Shown: positions 1-8,723, counted from the first letter of the stretch. The stretch is 64,000 nt of DNA from Marinibaculum sp040216765 (GCA_040216765.1 JAVJON010000042.1:72323-136322); one strand, 5' to 3'. The notes: generated by a model not told the origin, from the letters alone. Numbers and translations are program-made.

Positions 1-226
1 CGAGCTCGTAGGAATGGTCGAAATGGTCTTCGATCACCGCCTTGCCACGGCCGGTGACGAAGACGAACTGCTCGATCCCGGCCGCCTGCGCCTCTTCCAG
101 GGCATATTGGATCAGCGGCTTGTCGACGACCGGCAGCATCTCCTTCGGCATCGCCTTCGTGGCGGGAAGGAAACGGGTGCCAAGTCCGCCGACCGGGAAG
201 ACCGCGGTACGGACCTTCTGCTTCAT
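1..226 (-). CDS. galU: UTP--glucose-1-phosphate uridylyltransferase, N-terminal part (cut by window edge)
   Basis: Makes UDP-glucose from UTP and glucose-1-phosphate in the cytoplasm, feeding cell-surface polysaccharide synthesis. Only the first 75 residues lie in the window. They hold the nucleotide-binding signature of the family: PVGGLGTRFLPATKAMPKEM near residues 11-30, then LPVVDKPLIQYALEEA. The ATG at 224-226 gives the normal family N-terminus; no strong ribosome binding site is visible in front of it. It follows the J-domain gene in the same direction across a 144-nt gap that contains a small hairpin, so it may be a separate transcription unit. Confidence 0.93.
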   Translation of the reverse strand, partial: MKQKVRTAVFPVGGLGTRFLPATKAMPKEMLPVVDKPLIQYALEEAQAAGIEQFVFVTGRGKAVIEDHFDHSYEL

Positions 227-306
227 GGGGCTGGCTGCATTCCTGCTGGATGACGGGCCGGCCGGCCGATCGGGCGGACCCCGCCGGCCGGGGATGAACG
301 GATGAC

Positions 307-323
307 GGGGCGTTGTACGCCCC
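307..323 (-). other. Short inverted repeat between J-domain gene and galU
   Basis: A 7-bp perfect stem GGGGCGT / ACGCCCC closes a 3-nt loop, 47 nt after the stop of the J-domain gene. No T tract follows on the minus strand, so this is at best a weak terminator or a processing hairpin. Confidence 0.3.
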
Positions 324-370
324 CGCCGAAGGCAGAGGCAAGCTGCAAACCGGCAACCCGCCACGGCCCG

Positions 371-1270
371 TCAGGTTCCCAGCAGCACATCCTTCGCCTC
401 GTTGATCTTGCCCGCCAGGTAGTTGGAACCGCCATGATCGGGATGCAGTTTCTTCATCAGCCGGCGATGCGCCTCGCGGATCTCCGCCGCGCTGGCGCCC
501 TCGGCCACGTTCAGGATCTCGCGCGCCTCGCCGGCCGACATGCGCCCGGCCCGGCCGGCGCCCGAATCCGCGCCGCCCGGCCCGCCGCCCGAATCCGCGC
601 CGCCCGAACCGCCGGCGCTGCGGTCCGACCTGCCGCCCTCCTGCCGGCGCTCCCCGGGATCCTCCCTGGCATCCTCCCGCTGGCGCCATTCCGGGCCGAC
701 CGTGCGGTCCAGATAGGCCTCCAGCAGGGTGACCGAGTCCGGGTCCTCCACCTGGCATTCGCGCAGCAGCCGAAGCAGGTCCTGCGCCGGCAATTGCTCG
801 ATGCGGCGTCCGCGGAAGCGGCCCTGCAGGACCGTGCCCGACATCTCGCCGGTGTCATGCTCCAGGGTCATCCGCAGCCAGGCGGTCTCCACCTGCGAGC
901 TGTTGCCCGCGCCGCCGGCCGCATCGTGCCAGCGCGGCCCGCCCGGCGCCCCGCCGGCCTGCCGGAAGCCGCCCGGCCCGCCCCGCCCGGCGGCGGTTCC
1001 GCCGAACAATGTGCCCAGCATCCCCAGCAGGCCGCCGCCGGTCCCCAGGCCCGGCACCGGGCGGCCGAAGGCAAGCAGGGCGCCCATCCCCAGGATGCCG
1101 GCCAGCATCGGGCGGCCGAAGGCCAGCAGCGCGAGCGCCGCAACGCCGAGCAGGCTGCCTGCGGTCAGCCGGATCACCTTTGCCAGCTTTTTCGGGTCTG
1201 CGGTCAGCAGGACGCGGCCGGCGAACAGCAGCGCGCCGATCAGGCAGAGGCCCAGGACGAACCACGCCAC
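371..1270 (-). CDS. Membrane-anchored J-domain (DnaJ-like) protein
   Basis: A 299-residue co-chaperone-like protein. The N-terminus has about three hydrophobic segments (roughly residues 2-20, 33-50 and 52-68) followed by a Gly-rich linker. A middle region (about 110-190) has no family I can name. The J domain is at the extreme C-terminus (about 243-299) with an intact HPD tripeptide at 276-278, the motif that stimulates Hsp70 ATPase. This layout resembles the membrane DnaJ-like proteins of alphaproteobacteria rather than DnaJ itself. It lies 9 nt downstream of the VWA-like gene and is probably cotranscribed with it. It likely recruits DnaK to the inner membrane; the client is unknown. Confidence 0.85.
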   Translation of the reverse strand: MAWFVLGLCLIGALLFAGRVLLTADPKKLAKVIRLTAGSLLGVAALALLAFGRPMLAGILGMGALLAFGRPVPGLGTGGGLLGMLGTLFGGTAAGRGGPGGFRQAGGAPGGPRWHDAAGGAGNSSQVETAWLRMTLEHDTGEMSGTVLQGRFRGRRIEQLPAQDLLRLLRECQVEDPDSVTLLEAYLDRTVGPEWRQREDAREDPGERRQEGGRSDRSAGGSGGADSGGGPGGADSGAGRAGRMSAGEAREILNVAEGASAAEIREAHRRLMKKLHPDHGGSNYLAGKINEAKDVLLGT

Positions 1271-1279
1271 GCCCGGCGC

Positions 1280-2020
1280 CTACCGCAACTGCGAGGTCAG
1301 CAGCGCGACATCGCCGCCGCGGTCGCGGGCGAAATCCTCCAACGCCGGGCGCCCGCCCGCGGCATAGACCGCCACGGCCGACAGCAGGTCGCGCAGCGCC
1401 CGGGCGCTGTTGGCGTCGAAGCTGCAATAGGCGCCGCCGCTGAGCTGCGCGATCTGCTGGAAGGCCATGCGCGCCTGCGGCTCGCCGCCTTCCTGGAACA
1501 CGAAGCAGGGAACCCCCAGCATCCCCAGTTCCCCCGCCAGATGTGCCAGCTCGTCCACCTTCTCTTCCATGCAATCGCCGACATAGACCAGCGCGTTGAC
1601 CCGCCGCCGCTTGGTCTCGGCGATGCAATGACCCAGGATGCGGGAGATCTGGGTATAGCCGCCGCGGCAGGTCACCCTGCCCATGTAGTGGACGAGCTTC
1701 GCGGAGTCCGACACCCAGGGCGAGGCCTTGCACTCGCTGAAGCCGCGGAAGAAGACGAGCTGCACGTCCAGGCCGCCCAGCGCACCGGTCTGCAGGAACA
1801 TCTGGTTCTGCAGGTGGCTCGCACGGTCCCAGCTCGGCTGCCGGCTGGCCGTCGCATCCATGCCGAAAATCAGGCGCCCGCGGATGCCCGCCGGCTTGAC
1901 GTTCGGCGTCCGCGCCAGCTTGTCCAGGAACGCGCCGACCTCGGCCCCCTGCCCGCCGGCAGACCCGTCCACCGAACTGCCTGGCTGCCGTCGGTCGATA
2001 TGACGATCGCTTCCGGACAT
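1280..2020 (-). CDS. VWA-like domain protein
   Basis: A soluble protein of 246 residues. Residues about 45-240 look like a von Willebrand A fold: a first strand ending in FGMDATASR (a variant of the DxSxS metal-site loop), a central strand NALVYVGDCMEEK, and a later GVPCFVFQEG strand. It has no signal peptide. The family is common in alphaproteobacteria beside a J-domain gene, as here. The function is unknown; a chaperone or metal-dependent scaffold role fits the context. The ATG at 2020 lacks a clear ribosome binding site, and the first 28 residues are low in conserved features, so a later start is possible. Confidence 0.75.
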   Translation of the reverse strand: MSGSDRHIDRRQPGSSVDGSAGGQGAEVGAFLDKLARTPNVKPAGIRGRLIFGMDATASRQPSWDRASHLQNQMFLQTGALGGLDVQLVFFRGFSECKASPWVSDSAKLVHYMGRVTCRGGYTQISRILGHCIAETKRRRVNALVYVGDCMEEKVDELAHLAGELGMLGVPCFVFQEGGEPQARMAFQQIAQLSGGAYCSFDANSARALRDLLSAVAVYAAGGRPALEDFARDRGGDVALLTSQLR

Positions 2021-2151
2021 CTGCGCTGTTCCATGACCCTTCGCCCGTCACCCGACTGCACGTCCGGCAAACCTCGCTATTAAATTGGTACGATGCCGCG
2101 ACTGTCCAGTCGCCGCCCGGCGGCGCGACGCGCCGTGCCGGCTGCCTTGCC

Positions 2152-3006
2152 TCAGGCGGCGCCGCGCTGGTGCTCCGGGGCCTCCTGCGGGCCATCGAAG
2201 GCCGATGGCGCGACCGGCAGCTTCAGGCCGCGCAGCAGGGCCCGCACCTCGGTCCGGGCCGCGACATGGCTCATCGTCATGTTGATGCCGGCATCGGGTT
2301 CCGCCAGGTCGCTGAGGGTCAGGCCGGACAGGAACATCTCGCGATAGATCACCCGCTCGCCGAAGCCGGGGACCAGCCGGAAGCCGATCCGCTTGGCCAG
2401 CTTCTCCAGCACCCGGCCCACGCGGCGCTTGTTCTTGGCGTCCAGGTTGGACAGCCGGTTGCGCATCACGATCCAGTCGGTGGTGTTGCCGGCGCGGCGC
2501 ATGCGCTCCTTGCGCTGCTCGAAGACCATTTCCGAATAGTGGCTCAGCCGGCTCTGCGCGACTTCGCGCGGATTGACCTCCGCCAGCAGGTCGAGGTCGA
2601 TGAAGCTGTCGTTCATCGGCGTGACCAGGGTATCGGCATAGGAATGGCCCAATGCCGCCAGATAGGTGTGGCTGCCCGGGCAGTCGACGACGACGAAGTC
2701 GTGGCGTTCGCTGAACCGGTCGTGCCATTCCTTGAAGCGCGCGGCCTCGTCGGCCTCGGCCTCGGCCCGGTCCTGCGCCTCGGAACGCTTGATCGACACC
2801 CAGTCGGGCATCGGCAGGGTTACCGCCAACTGGTCGATATAGGCCTGCCGGTTCTCAAGGTAGCGGCTGAGCGTGCGCTGCCGGCCGTCCAGGTCGATCG
2901 CGCCGACCTTGCAGCCTGCATAGAGCAGTCCGATCACCAGATGCATGGCGGTGGTCGACTTGCCGGAACCGCCTTTCTCGTTCCCCAGAACGATGGTATG
3001 CGCCAT
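2152..3006 (-). CDS. mipZ: Division plane positioning ATPase MipZ
   Basis: A ParA/MinD-superfamily ATPase of 284 residues. In the family it dimerises on DNA near ParB-bound origins and inhibits FtsZ, placing the division site at midcell. The deviant Walker A is plain: GNEKGGSGKST at residues 8-18, with both lysines of the ParA type. A Walker B-like strand FVVVDCPGSHTYL follows near 105. The start ATG at 3006 gives the standard MipZ N-terminus MAHTIVLGNEK; further upstream in-frame codons are not conserved. The protein is found essentially only in alphaproteobacteria, which supports the taxonomy. It heads a minus-strand group with the VWA-like and J-domain genes. Confidence 0.92.
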   Translation of the reverse strand: MAHTIVLGNEKGGSGKSTTAMHLVIGLLYAGCKVGAIDLDGRQRTLSRYLENRQAYIDQLAVTLPMPDWVSIKRSEAQDRAEAEADEAARFKEWHDRFSERHDFVVVDCPGSHTYLAALGHSYADTLVTPMNDSFIDLDLLAEVNPREVAQSRLSHYSEMVFEQRKERMRRAGNTTDWIVMRNRLSNLDAKNKRRVGRVLEKLAKRIGFRLVPGFGERVIYREMFLSGLTLSDLAEPDAGINMTMSHVAARTEVRALLRGLKLPVAPSAFDGPQEAPEHQRGAA

Positions 3007-3200
3007 GCGACGGGAGCACCTCACGTTGTCCTGGCCTGCCTGTGCCGGGCCATCCGCCACAAGCAATGCCGGCTGCCCGCTTGCCGGGTCAAGCGGGAGG
3101 CCGCGAGCGGCAGTTTTGCGCCCTCCTGCGTGCCGGACCGGGCGCTGCACATGGGCCGGTCGGCAGGTTCCAGGATGGCGAATCGCGGGGCAGCGCCCGA

Positions 3201-3266
3201 GCTTGCGGTGACCCGGGCTTGCGGTGACCGGGGCTTGCGGTGACCGGGGCTTGCAGGTGGACCGGA
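3201..3266. repeat. 16-nt tandem repeat, about four copies
   Basis: The unit GCTTGCGGTGACCGGG repeats at 3201, 3217, 3233 and, degenerate, 3249. It sits in the divergent spacer between mipZ and the L-2-hydroxyglutarate-oxidase-like gene, ending 28 nt before that start codon. The period of 16 nt is not a multiple of 3, in keeping with non-coding DNA. Confidence 0.85.
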
Positions 3267-3293
3267 GCCCGCGGATGGATTCTGGAGGCAGGA

Positions 3294-4412
3294 ATGGACG
3301 AGGTCGATGCAGTAGTCGTGGGCGCCGGGGTGGTAGGACTGGCGGTCGCCCGCGCGCTCGCGCTGCAGGGCCGCGAGGTCATCGTGCTCGAGGCGACGGA
3401 CGCGATCGGCACCGGCACCTCGTCGCGCAACAGCGAGGTGATCCATGCCGGGATCTACTATCCCACGGGCAGCCTGAAGGCGGAGTCCTGCATTGCCGGG
3501 CGCCGGCGCCTCTACGGCTATTGCGACAGCCATGGCATCGCCTATCGCCGCTGCGGCAAGCTGATCGTCGCGGCCGAGGCAGAGGAGGTGCCGAAGCTCG
3601 AGGCGCTGGTCGCCAAGGCAGAGGCCAACGGTCTGCACGGCCCGGACGAGGCGCTGCGTCTGATCGGCGATAACGAGGCGCGGGCGCTGGAGCCCGAACT
3701 GGCCTGCATCGCGGCGGCGGTGTCGCCCTCGACCGGCATCATCGACAGCCATGGGCTGATGCTCGCCTATCAGGGGGAACTCGAGGACCGCGGCGGCATG
3801 ATCGCCTTCAACAGCCCGCTCGCCGCGGCGGAGGCCGTCGCCGGCGGTTTCGTCCTGACCGTGACCCAGCCGGGTGGCGAGAGCTTCCGCCTGCGCACCG
3901 GCATCCTGGTGAACGCGGCAGGCCTGGAGGCCCAGGCGGTCGCCCGCAGGATCGGCGGCCTCGACGCCGGGACGATCCCGCCCGGCTATTTCGCGAAGGG
4001 CAGCTATTTCAGCCTGGCGGGCCGCGCGCCGTTCTCGCGGCTGGTCTATCCGATGCCTGTGAAGGCCGGGCTGGGCGTGCACCTGACCATCGACCTTGGC
4101 GGCCAGGCCCGCTTCGGGCCGGATGCGGAATATGTCGACCGCCTGGACTATGACGTCGACCTGCGCCGTGCCGACAGCTTCTATGCCGCAATCCGTCGCT
4201 ATTGGCCCGCCCTGCCCGACGGCGCGCTGCAGCCCGGCTATGCCGGCATCCGGCCGAAGCTGCAGGCACCGGGCGAGGATTTCAGGGATTTCATGATCCA
4301 GGGGCCTGCGGCGCATGGCCTGCCCGGCATGGTCAACCTGTACGGGATCGAGAGCCCCGGCCTGACCGCGTCGCTGGATCTGGCGGACCGTGCGGTCGCG
4401 GAACTATCCTGA
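3294..4412 (+). CDS. FAD-dependent oxidoreductase, L-2-hydroxyglutarate oxidase-like
   Basis: A DAO-family flavoenzyme of 372 residues, related to LhgO/L2HGDH, which oxidise L-2-hydroxyglutarate to 2-oxoglutarate. The Rossmann motif VVVGAGVVGLAVARALA is at about 7-23. A flavin-contact block SSRNSEVIHAGIYYPTGSLK follows near 44-63, then RRCGKLIVA, all typical of this branch. The C-terminus GIESPGLTASLDLAD matches the second FAD-binding region. The start at 3294 has GGAGG six nt upstream; an earlier in-frame ATG at 3240 lies inside the tandem repeat. It may be cotranscribed with the amine oxidase 55 nt downstream. The substrate could be another 2-hydroxy acid or an amino acid. Confidence 0.8.
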   Translation: MDEVDAVVVGAGVVGLAVARALALQGREVIVLEATDAIGTGTSSRNSEVIHAGIYYPTGSLKAESCIAGRRRLYGYCDSHGIAYRRCGKLIVAAEAEEVPKLEALVAKAEANGLHGPDEALRLIGDNEARALEPELACIAAAVSPSTGIIDSHGLMLAYQGELEDRGGMIAFNSPLAAAEAVAGGFVLTVTQPGGESFRLRTGILVNAAGLEAQAVARRIGGLDAGTIPPGYFAKGSYFSLAGRAPFSRLVYPMPVKAGLGVHLTIDLGGQARFGPDAEYVDRLDYDVDLRRADSFYAAIRRYWPALPDGALQPGYAGIRPKLQAPGEDFRDFMIQGPAAHGLPGMVNLYGIESPGLTASLDLADRAVAELS

Positions 4413-4447
4413 ACTGTCCGGAGGTCCGGCACGGTCGGGGCTTTGGC

Positions 4448-4458
4448 GGGGGGGGGGG
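4448..4458. repeat. Homopolymeric G tract (11 G) in front of the amine oxidase start
   Basis: Eleven consecutive G residues end 9 nt before the ATG at 4468, where a Shine-Dalgarno sequence would lie. No other purine-rich ribosome binding site is present. Tracts of this kind can slip during replication and change translation efficiency. Confidence 0.9.
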
Positions 4459-4467
4459 TGGAACGGC

Positions 4468-6150
4468 ATGTCTGTCACTGGAATTCCGACGCGACGTCAA
4501 TTCCTTCATGGGCTCGGCGTGCTGGGCGGCGCGGCTGCCGTCTATCACGGCGCGGGCGCCCTGGGCCTGCTGAAGATGAGCTCCGCGCATGCCGCGATGC
4601 CGGACTATCCGGCGGCGACCGGGCGCGGCCGCTCAGTGGTGGTGATCGGTGCCGGCGTGGCCGGCATCTGCACCGCCTATCACCTCGCCCGGGCCGGCTT
4701 CACGGTGACCATCCTGGAGGCCAGCCCACGGGCGGGTGGACGCAGCTTCACCGCCCGCGACGGCGACAGTTTCGCGGAGGTGGGCGGACCGCTTCAGACC
4801 CTCCGGCTGGTGCAGAACCGCTATCCCGACGGCACGCCGGTTGCCGAGCAGACCTATGTCAATTGCGGCGCCGGCCGGATCGGCGCCCATTCGGCGCTGG
4901 TCCTGGATTATTGCCACCGCTTCGGCACGCGGCTGGAACCCTACCAATTCTACAGCGCCAGCGCCCTGCTCCAGAGCGACAGGAGCTTCGGCGGCAAGGC
5001 CATGCCGTTCCGCCAGGTCCGCCACAGCCTGCGCGGCGAGATCGCCGGCATGCTGGCCTCCGACGTGCAGGCTCATGGCCTGGATGTGCCGCTGACCGAG
5101 GCCGACCGCGAACGCTTCCTGCAGATGCTGCAGCAGTTCGGCGGTCTGACCCGCGCCCCGGACGGCCGCTACCTGTTCGAGGAGACGGCGCGGACCGGCT
5201 ATCTCATCGACCCGATCGCCGACCTGGAAGCCGGCCAGCTGCGCCCCAAGCTCGGCCTGCAGGACATCGTGCGATCCGACCTCTGGGATCGAAAGCTGTT
5301 CCAGCACCTGCAGTACCAGTGGCAGGCGACCCTGGTGCAGCCGGTGGGCGGCATGGACATGCTGTGGCGAAACATCCTGCGCCAGGCGGTGCCCGGCGGC
5401 GGGATCCTCTGGGACCGCCTGCGGTTGAACAGCCCGGTCGCGCAGCTCCGCAACACCGACACCGGCGTGTCCGTCGTGACCGAGGGCGGTGAGACGCTGG
5501 ACGCCGACTTCTGTGTCTCGACGATGGCCCCGCCGCAACTGGCGCAACGCGCAGCGAACCTGGACCCGGCGCTGACCGCGGCGCTCGCCGCCATCCCCTA
5601 TCGGCCAGCGGTCACCATGGCGGCACAGTTCGACAGCCGGTTCTGGGAGCGCGACAGCGACACGACGGACCGCATCCTGGGCGGTATCAGCTGGACCGAC
5701 GGCATCACCGGCCAGCTCTGGTATCCATCCAGCGAGTTCTTCACCACGCACGGCGTGATGCGCATCGCCTATAACGGCTTCGAGAAGGCGCTGGCGTTCG
5801 GCAACCTATCCCTCGCGGAGAGGCTGGAAGCGGCCATCGCCGCTGGCGAGAAGTTCCATCCTGGCCAGTTTGCCGCCCACCTGATCCCGGAGAGTGCCGT
5901 CAGCGTCGCCTGGCACAAGATGCCGTACTTCCTGGGCGTGGGCGCCGACTACAGCTATCTGGGGGTCAGCCAGGACGATCTGGTGCGCACCAACCTGGAG
6001 CGCTATCGCTACCTCAAGCGGAGCTTCCCGGCCGGACAGATCTACCTGGCGGGCGACTATGTCAGCTTTACGCCCGGCTGGAAGGATGGCGCGCTGGCCT
6101 CCGCCGAACAGGCGGCCTCCCGCATTGCGGACCGGGTGCTGGGCCGCTGA
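4468..6150 (+). CDS. Tat-exported flavin monoamine oxidase family protein
   Basis: A flavoprotein of 560 residues of the amine oxidase family (monoamine or L-amino-acid oxidase type), which makes an imine or aldehyde, ammonia and H2O2. The N-terminus is a Tat signal: TRRQFLHGLG at about 8-17, a hydrophobic stretch to about 35, and an SAHAA cleavage region near 39-43. The FAD motif VVVIGAGVAGICTAYHLA starts near residue 57, followed by LEASPRAGGRSF. The C-terminus IYLAGDYVSFTPGWKDGAL is the second flavin-binding block. Export as a folded holoenzyme puts the reaction in the periplasm. The start at 4468 sits just after an 11-G tract. The exact amine substrate cannot be read from sequence. Confidence 0.85.
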   Translation: MSVTGIPTRRQFLHGLGVLGGAAAVYHGAGALGLLKMSSAHAAMPDYPAATGRGRSVVVIGAGVAGICTAYHLARAGFTVTILEASPRAGGRSFTARDGDSFAEVGGPLQTLRLVQNRYPDGTPVAEQTYVNCGAGRIGAHSALVLDYCHRFGTRLEPYQFYSASALLQSDRSFGGKAMPFRQVRHSLRGEIAGMLASDVQAHGLDVPLTEADRERFLQMLQQFGGLTRAPDGRYLFEETARTGYLIDPIADLEAGQLRPKLGLQDIVRSDLWDRKLFQHLQYQWQATLVQPVGGMDMLWRNILRQAVPGGGILWDRLRLNSPVAQLRNTDTGVSVVTEGGETLDADFCVSTMAPPQLAQRAANLDPALTAALAAIPYRPAVTMAAQFDSRFWERDSDTTDRILGGISWTDGITGQLWYPSSEFFTTHGVMRIAYNGFEKALAFGNLSLAERLEAAIAAGEKFHPGQFAAHLIPESAVSVAWHKMPYFLGVGADYSYLGVSQDDLVRTNLERYRYLKRSFPAGQIYLAGDYVSFTPGWKDGALASAEQAASRIADRVLGR

Positions 6151-6226
6151 CCCTGCGGCAGCGCCCGGTGGCAAGATCCCGGGGAATGCTGTCCAATAGG
6201 CTGGCGGCGATCCGCGGGAGGACAGA

Positions 6227-7126
6227 ATGACGCCGGAGCAGATCCTGAGCCATCCGCCGCGCGTGCTGACGCAGGCACAGCGCGAACATTATTTCGCCCA
6301 CGGCTATGTCGGGGTGGAGAGCCTGGTGCCGGCGCCGGTGCTGGCGGAGTTGCAGGCGGCCACGCAGGATTTCGTGGACCAGAGCCGCCAGGTGACGGCA
6401 TCGGACGACCGGTTCGACATCGGCCCGGGCCATAGTGCGGCGCATCCCGTCCTGCGGCGGCTGAAGAACCCGGACGAACGGAGCGATGCCTACTGGCGCT
6501 TCGCCAGTGGCATGATGGCGGATGTGGCCGCGGACCTGGTCGGCCCGAACGTGACCTTTCATCACGCCAAGTTGAACTTCAAGTGGTACGACGAAAGCGA
6601 CCGGGTGCGCTGGCACCAGGACATCCAGTTCTTCCCGCATACCAACTACAATGTCCTCACCATCGGCTGCTATCTGGCCGATACCGACATGAACAACGGG
6701 CCGCTGGGCGTGCTGGACGGCTCGCACGAGGAGCCGCTGCACGACCAGTACGATGCGCGGGGCAACTGGACCGGCATGCTGTCGGAGGCCGATGCGGCCG
6801 CGCTCGACATGGGGCGGGTGGCCTACCTGACCGGCCCCGCAGGCTCCATCACCATCCACAATGCCCGGACATTGCATTTCTCGCCCGCATCGAAATCGCC
6901 GCTGCCGCGCCCGCTGCTGCTGAACTGCTATGCGGCGGCCGATGCCAAGCCCTACACGCCGCACCCCTCGCCGACCTGCCACAGCTATGCCCTGCTGCGC
7001 GGCGAACCGGTGCGCTGGGCGCATCACGATCCCAGGCCCTGCCAGATCCCGCCCGACTGGTCGGGCGGCTATACCTCGATTTATGCCGCACAGGCCGGCG
7101 AGGACGGTCCGGCGAACGCCGGGTAG
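6227..7126 (+). CDS. Phytanoyl-CoA dioxygenase (PhyH) family protein
   Basis: A 299-residue Fe(II)/2-oxoglutarate-dependent oxygenase of the PhyH family. The metal triad is visible: His130 and Asp132 in RWHQDIQFF, and a distal His at 211 or 217 in ITIHNARTLHFS. A basic residue near LPRPLLLNC could bind 2-oxoglutarate. The ribosome binding site GGGAGGA lies 6 nt before the ATG. The family hydroxylates acyl-CoAs, osmolytes, phosphonates and natural products, so the substrate is open. It lies 76 nt after the amine oxidase and before a desaturase, in the same direction, which hints at a shared oxidative or lipid-modifying role. Confidence 0.85.
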   Translation: MTPEQILSHPPRVLTQAQREHYFAHGYVGVESLVPAPVLAELQAATQDFVDQSRQVTASDDRFDIGPGHSAAHPVLRRLKNPDERSDAYWRFASGMMADVAADLVGPNVTFHHAKLNFKWYDESDRVRWHQDIQFFPHTNYNVLTIGCYLADTDMNNGPLGVLDGSHEEPLHDQYDARGNWTGMLSEADAAALDMGRVAYLTGPAGSITIHNARTLHFSPASKSPLPRPLLLNCYAAADAKPYTPHPSPTCHSYALLRGEPVRWAHHDPRPCQIPPDWSGGYTSIYAAQAGEDGPANAG

Positions 7127-7245
7127 CCGCATCGCTTCACGACCGGGGCGTGTGCCCTTCGCCGGATGGGCGATTGCGAGAGGCGGCCACAGACACCATG
7201 TATAGGGAGCTGCCGGATTTCGGCGCCCAAACTCAAGGATAACTC

Positions 7246-8289
7246 TTGCCTGAACTTGCGTCTGCGGACCGGCAGCTGCCGGACGAGGACGGTCGGCGCG
7301 CCCTGCGCGCGTCGCTTGTCGCCCACGAAAGCGCCGAACACGGGAAAAGCGTCTTTCAGATCTTCACCAGCATCGGCCTGTTCCTGGCGGCCTGTATCGG
7401 CCTGTACATCGTTGCCGGCTATTCCACCCTGGCGACCCTGCTCCTGGCGATCCCCACCGGCGCGCTGCTGGTCCGGGTGTTCATCGTCCAGCACGATTGC
7501 GGCCATGGCGCGTTCTTCAACAAGCGCCTCTGGAACACGATCGTGGGCAGCGTCTGCGGCATCCTGACCTTTACCCCCTATGCCAGCTGGCGGCGCCAGC
7601 ATGCGCAGCATCACGCCAACTGGAACAACCTGGATCGCCGGGAGGCCGGCATGGACATCTACTCCGTCTGCCTGACGGTCGAGGAGTATCGCAGCCTGCC
7701 GCGGATCAAGCGGCTGGGCTACCGCGTGATCCGGCATCCGCTGGTGATGCACCTGCTGCTGCCGCCGATGATCTTCCTGCTGCTGTTCCGCCTGCCCTTC
7801 GACATGCCCGCGGACTGGCGCCGGGAACGCCTGTCGGTCTACCTCACCAATCTCACGCTTGTCGCGCTGTTCGGTGGCCTGATCGCGATCTTCGGCTTCG
7901 GCACGGTGGCCATGGTCCACCTGCCGGCGATCGCGGTGGCCGCGATCATCGGCGTCTGGCTGTTCACCCTGCAGCACCGGTTCGATGGCGCCCTGTGGAC
8001 CCGTGCCCCGCAATGGTCGCATGTGCGTGCCTCGCTGCAGGGCTCGTCGCACCTGAAGCTGCCCCGGATCCTGCAATGGTTCACCGGCAATATCGGCCTG
8101 CATCACATCCATCACCTGGCACCGCGGATCCCGAACTACCGCCTGCAGGACTGTCATGACAGGGAGCCGCAGCTGCGCCAGGAACGCCCGCTGAGCCTGT
8201 GGGACGGCCTGCGCGCCATGCGCCTGTCGCTGTGGGACGAGCGGCAGGGCCGCCTGATCCGCTTCGGCGAGCTCAGGACCGCGGCCTGA
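7246..8289 (+). CDS. Membrane fatty acid desaturase
   Basis: A membrane di-iron desaturase of 347 residues with all three histidine boxes: HDCGH at 83-87, HAQHH at 119-123 and HHIHH at 286-290. Hydrophobic spans lie at about 38-75, 160-180 and 205-240. This box pattern matches the omega-6/delta-12 type acyl-lipid desaturases, which insert a double bond into membrane acyl chains with O2 and an electron donor. The start is a TTG at 7246 with AAGGA five nt upstream; no better ATG exists in frame. It follows the PhyH gene by 119 nt. Regiospecificity is inferred from box spacing only. Confidence 0.87.
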   Translation: MPELASADRQLPDEDGRRALRASLVAHESAEHGKSVFQIFTSIGLFLAACIGLYIVAGYSTLATLLLAIPTGALLVRVFIVQHDCGHGAFFNKRLWNTIVGSVCGILTFTPYASWRRQHAQHHANWNNLDRREAGMDIYSVCLTVEEYRSLPRIKRLGYRVIRHPLVMHLLLPPMIFLLLFRLPFDMPADWRRERLSVYLTNLTLVALFGGLIAIFGFGTVAMVHLPAIAVAAIIGVWLFTLQHRFDGALWTRAPQWSHVRASLQGSSHLKLPRILQWFTGNIGLHHIHHLAPRIPNYRLQDCHDREPQLRQERPLSLWDGLRAMRLSLWDERQGRLIRFGELRTAA

Positions 8290-8324
8290 CCTTCCGCATC
8301 GCCCGGCAGGCCCCCGGCAGGGGT

Positions 8325-8723
8325 TCAGCCGGTGGCGGCACCCGGGTCGTCGATGCTGCTGACATGGGCCGCGACGATGCGCCAGCCTTCGGGCAGGCGC
8401 ACCCAGGTCTGCATCTGGCGGCCAATCCTGCCGGGCAGGCTGTCGCGCCGGTAGAGCGTGGATGCGGTGGCGAAATCCTGGCCGAAGGTGGTGATCACCG
8501 TGCGTTCCAGGCGGCGTTCCAGGCCTTTCGCCGGGCGGGCCGCACGGAACGCGGCGATCTCGTCATGCCCGTAGAGATTCTCGCCCAGGCCATAGCGGAT
8601 CGTCGTCGGCGCGATGTGGAACAGCTCGTCCAGCACCGCCACGTCGTTCCCCACCAGCGCCCGCTCGTAGCGGGCAAAGGCCCGTTCCACCTCTTCCCGA
8701 ACGGCCGGGTCGTTGATCTTCAT
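8325..8723 (-). CDS. hpxZ: HpxZ-like protein (DUF3225, NTF2-like fold)
   Basis: A small protein of 132 residues closely matching HpxZ/AtzH-like proteins: it opens with MKINDPAVREEVERAFARYE and has the blocks YGLGENLYGHDEIAAFRAAR and QTWVRLPEGWRIVAAHVS. HpxZ is linked to oxalurate (allantoin) catabolism; relatives act beside amidases of the AtzE/HpxY kind. No hpx or amidase gene is near here, so the role may differ. The ATG at 8723 follows an 8-G run that overlaps the ribosome binding region. It lies 28 nt downstream of the DUF1489 gene. Confidence 0.75.
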   Translation of the reverse strand: MKINDPAVREEVERAFARYERALVGNDVAVLDELFHIAPTTIRYGLGENLYGHDEIAAFRAARPAKGLERRLERTVITTFGQDFATASTLYRRDSLPGRIGRQMQTWVRLPEGWRIVAAHVSSIDDPGAATG

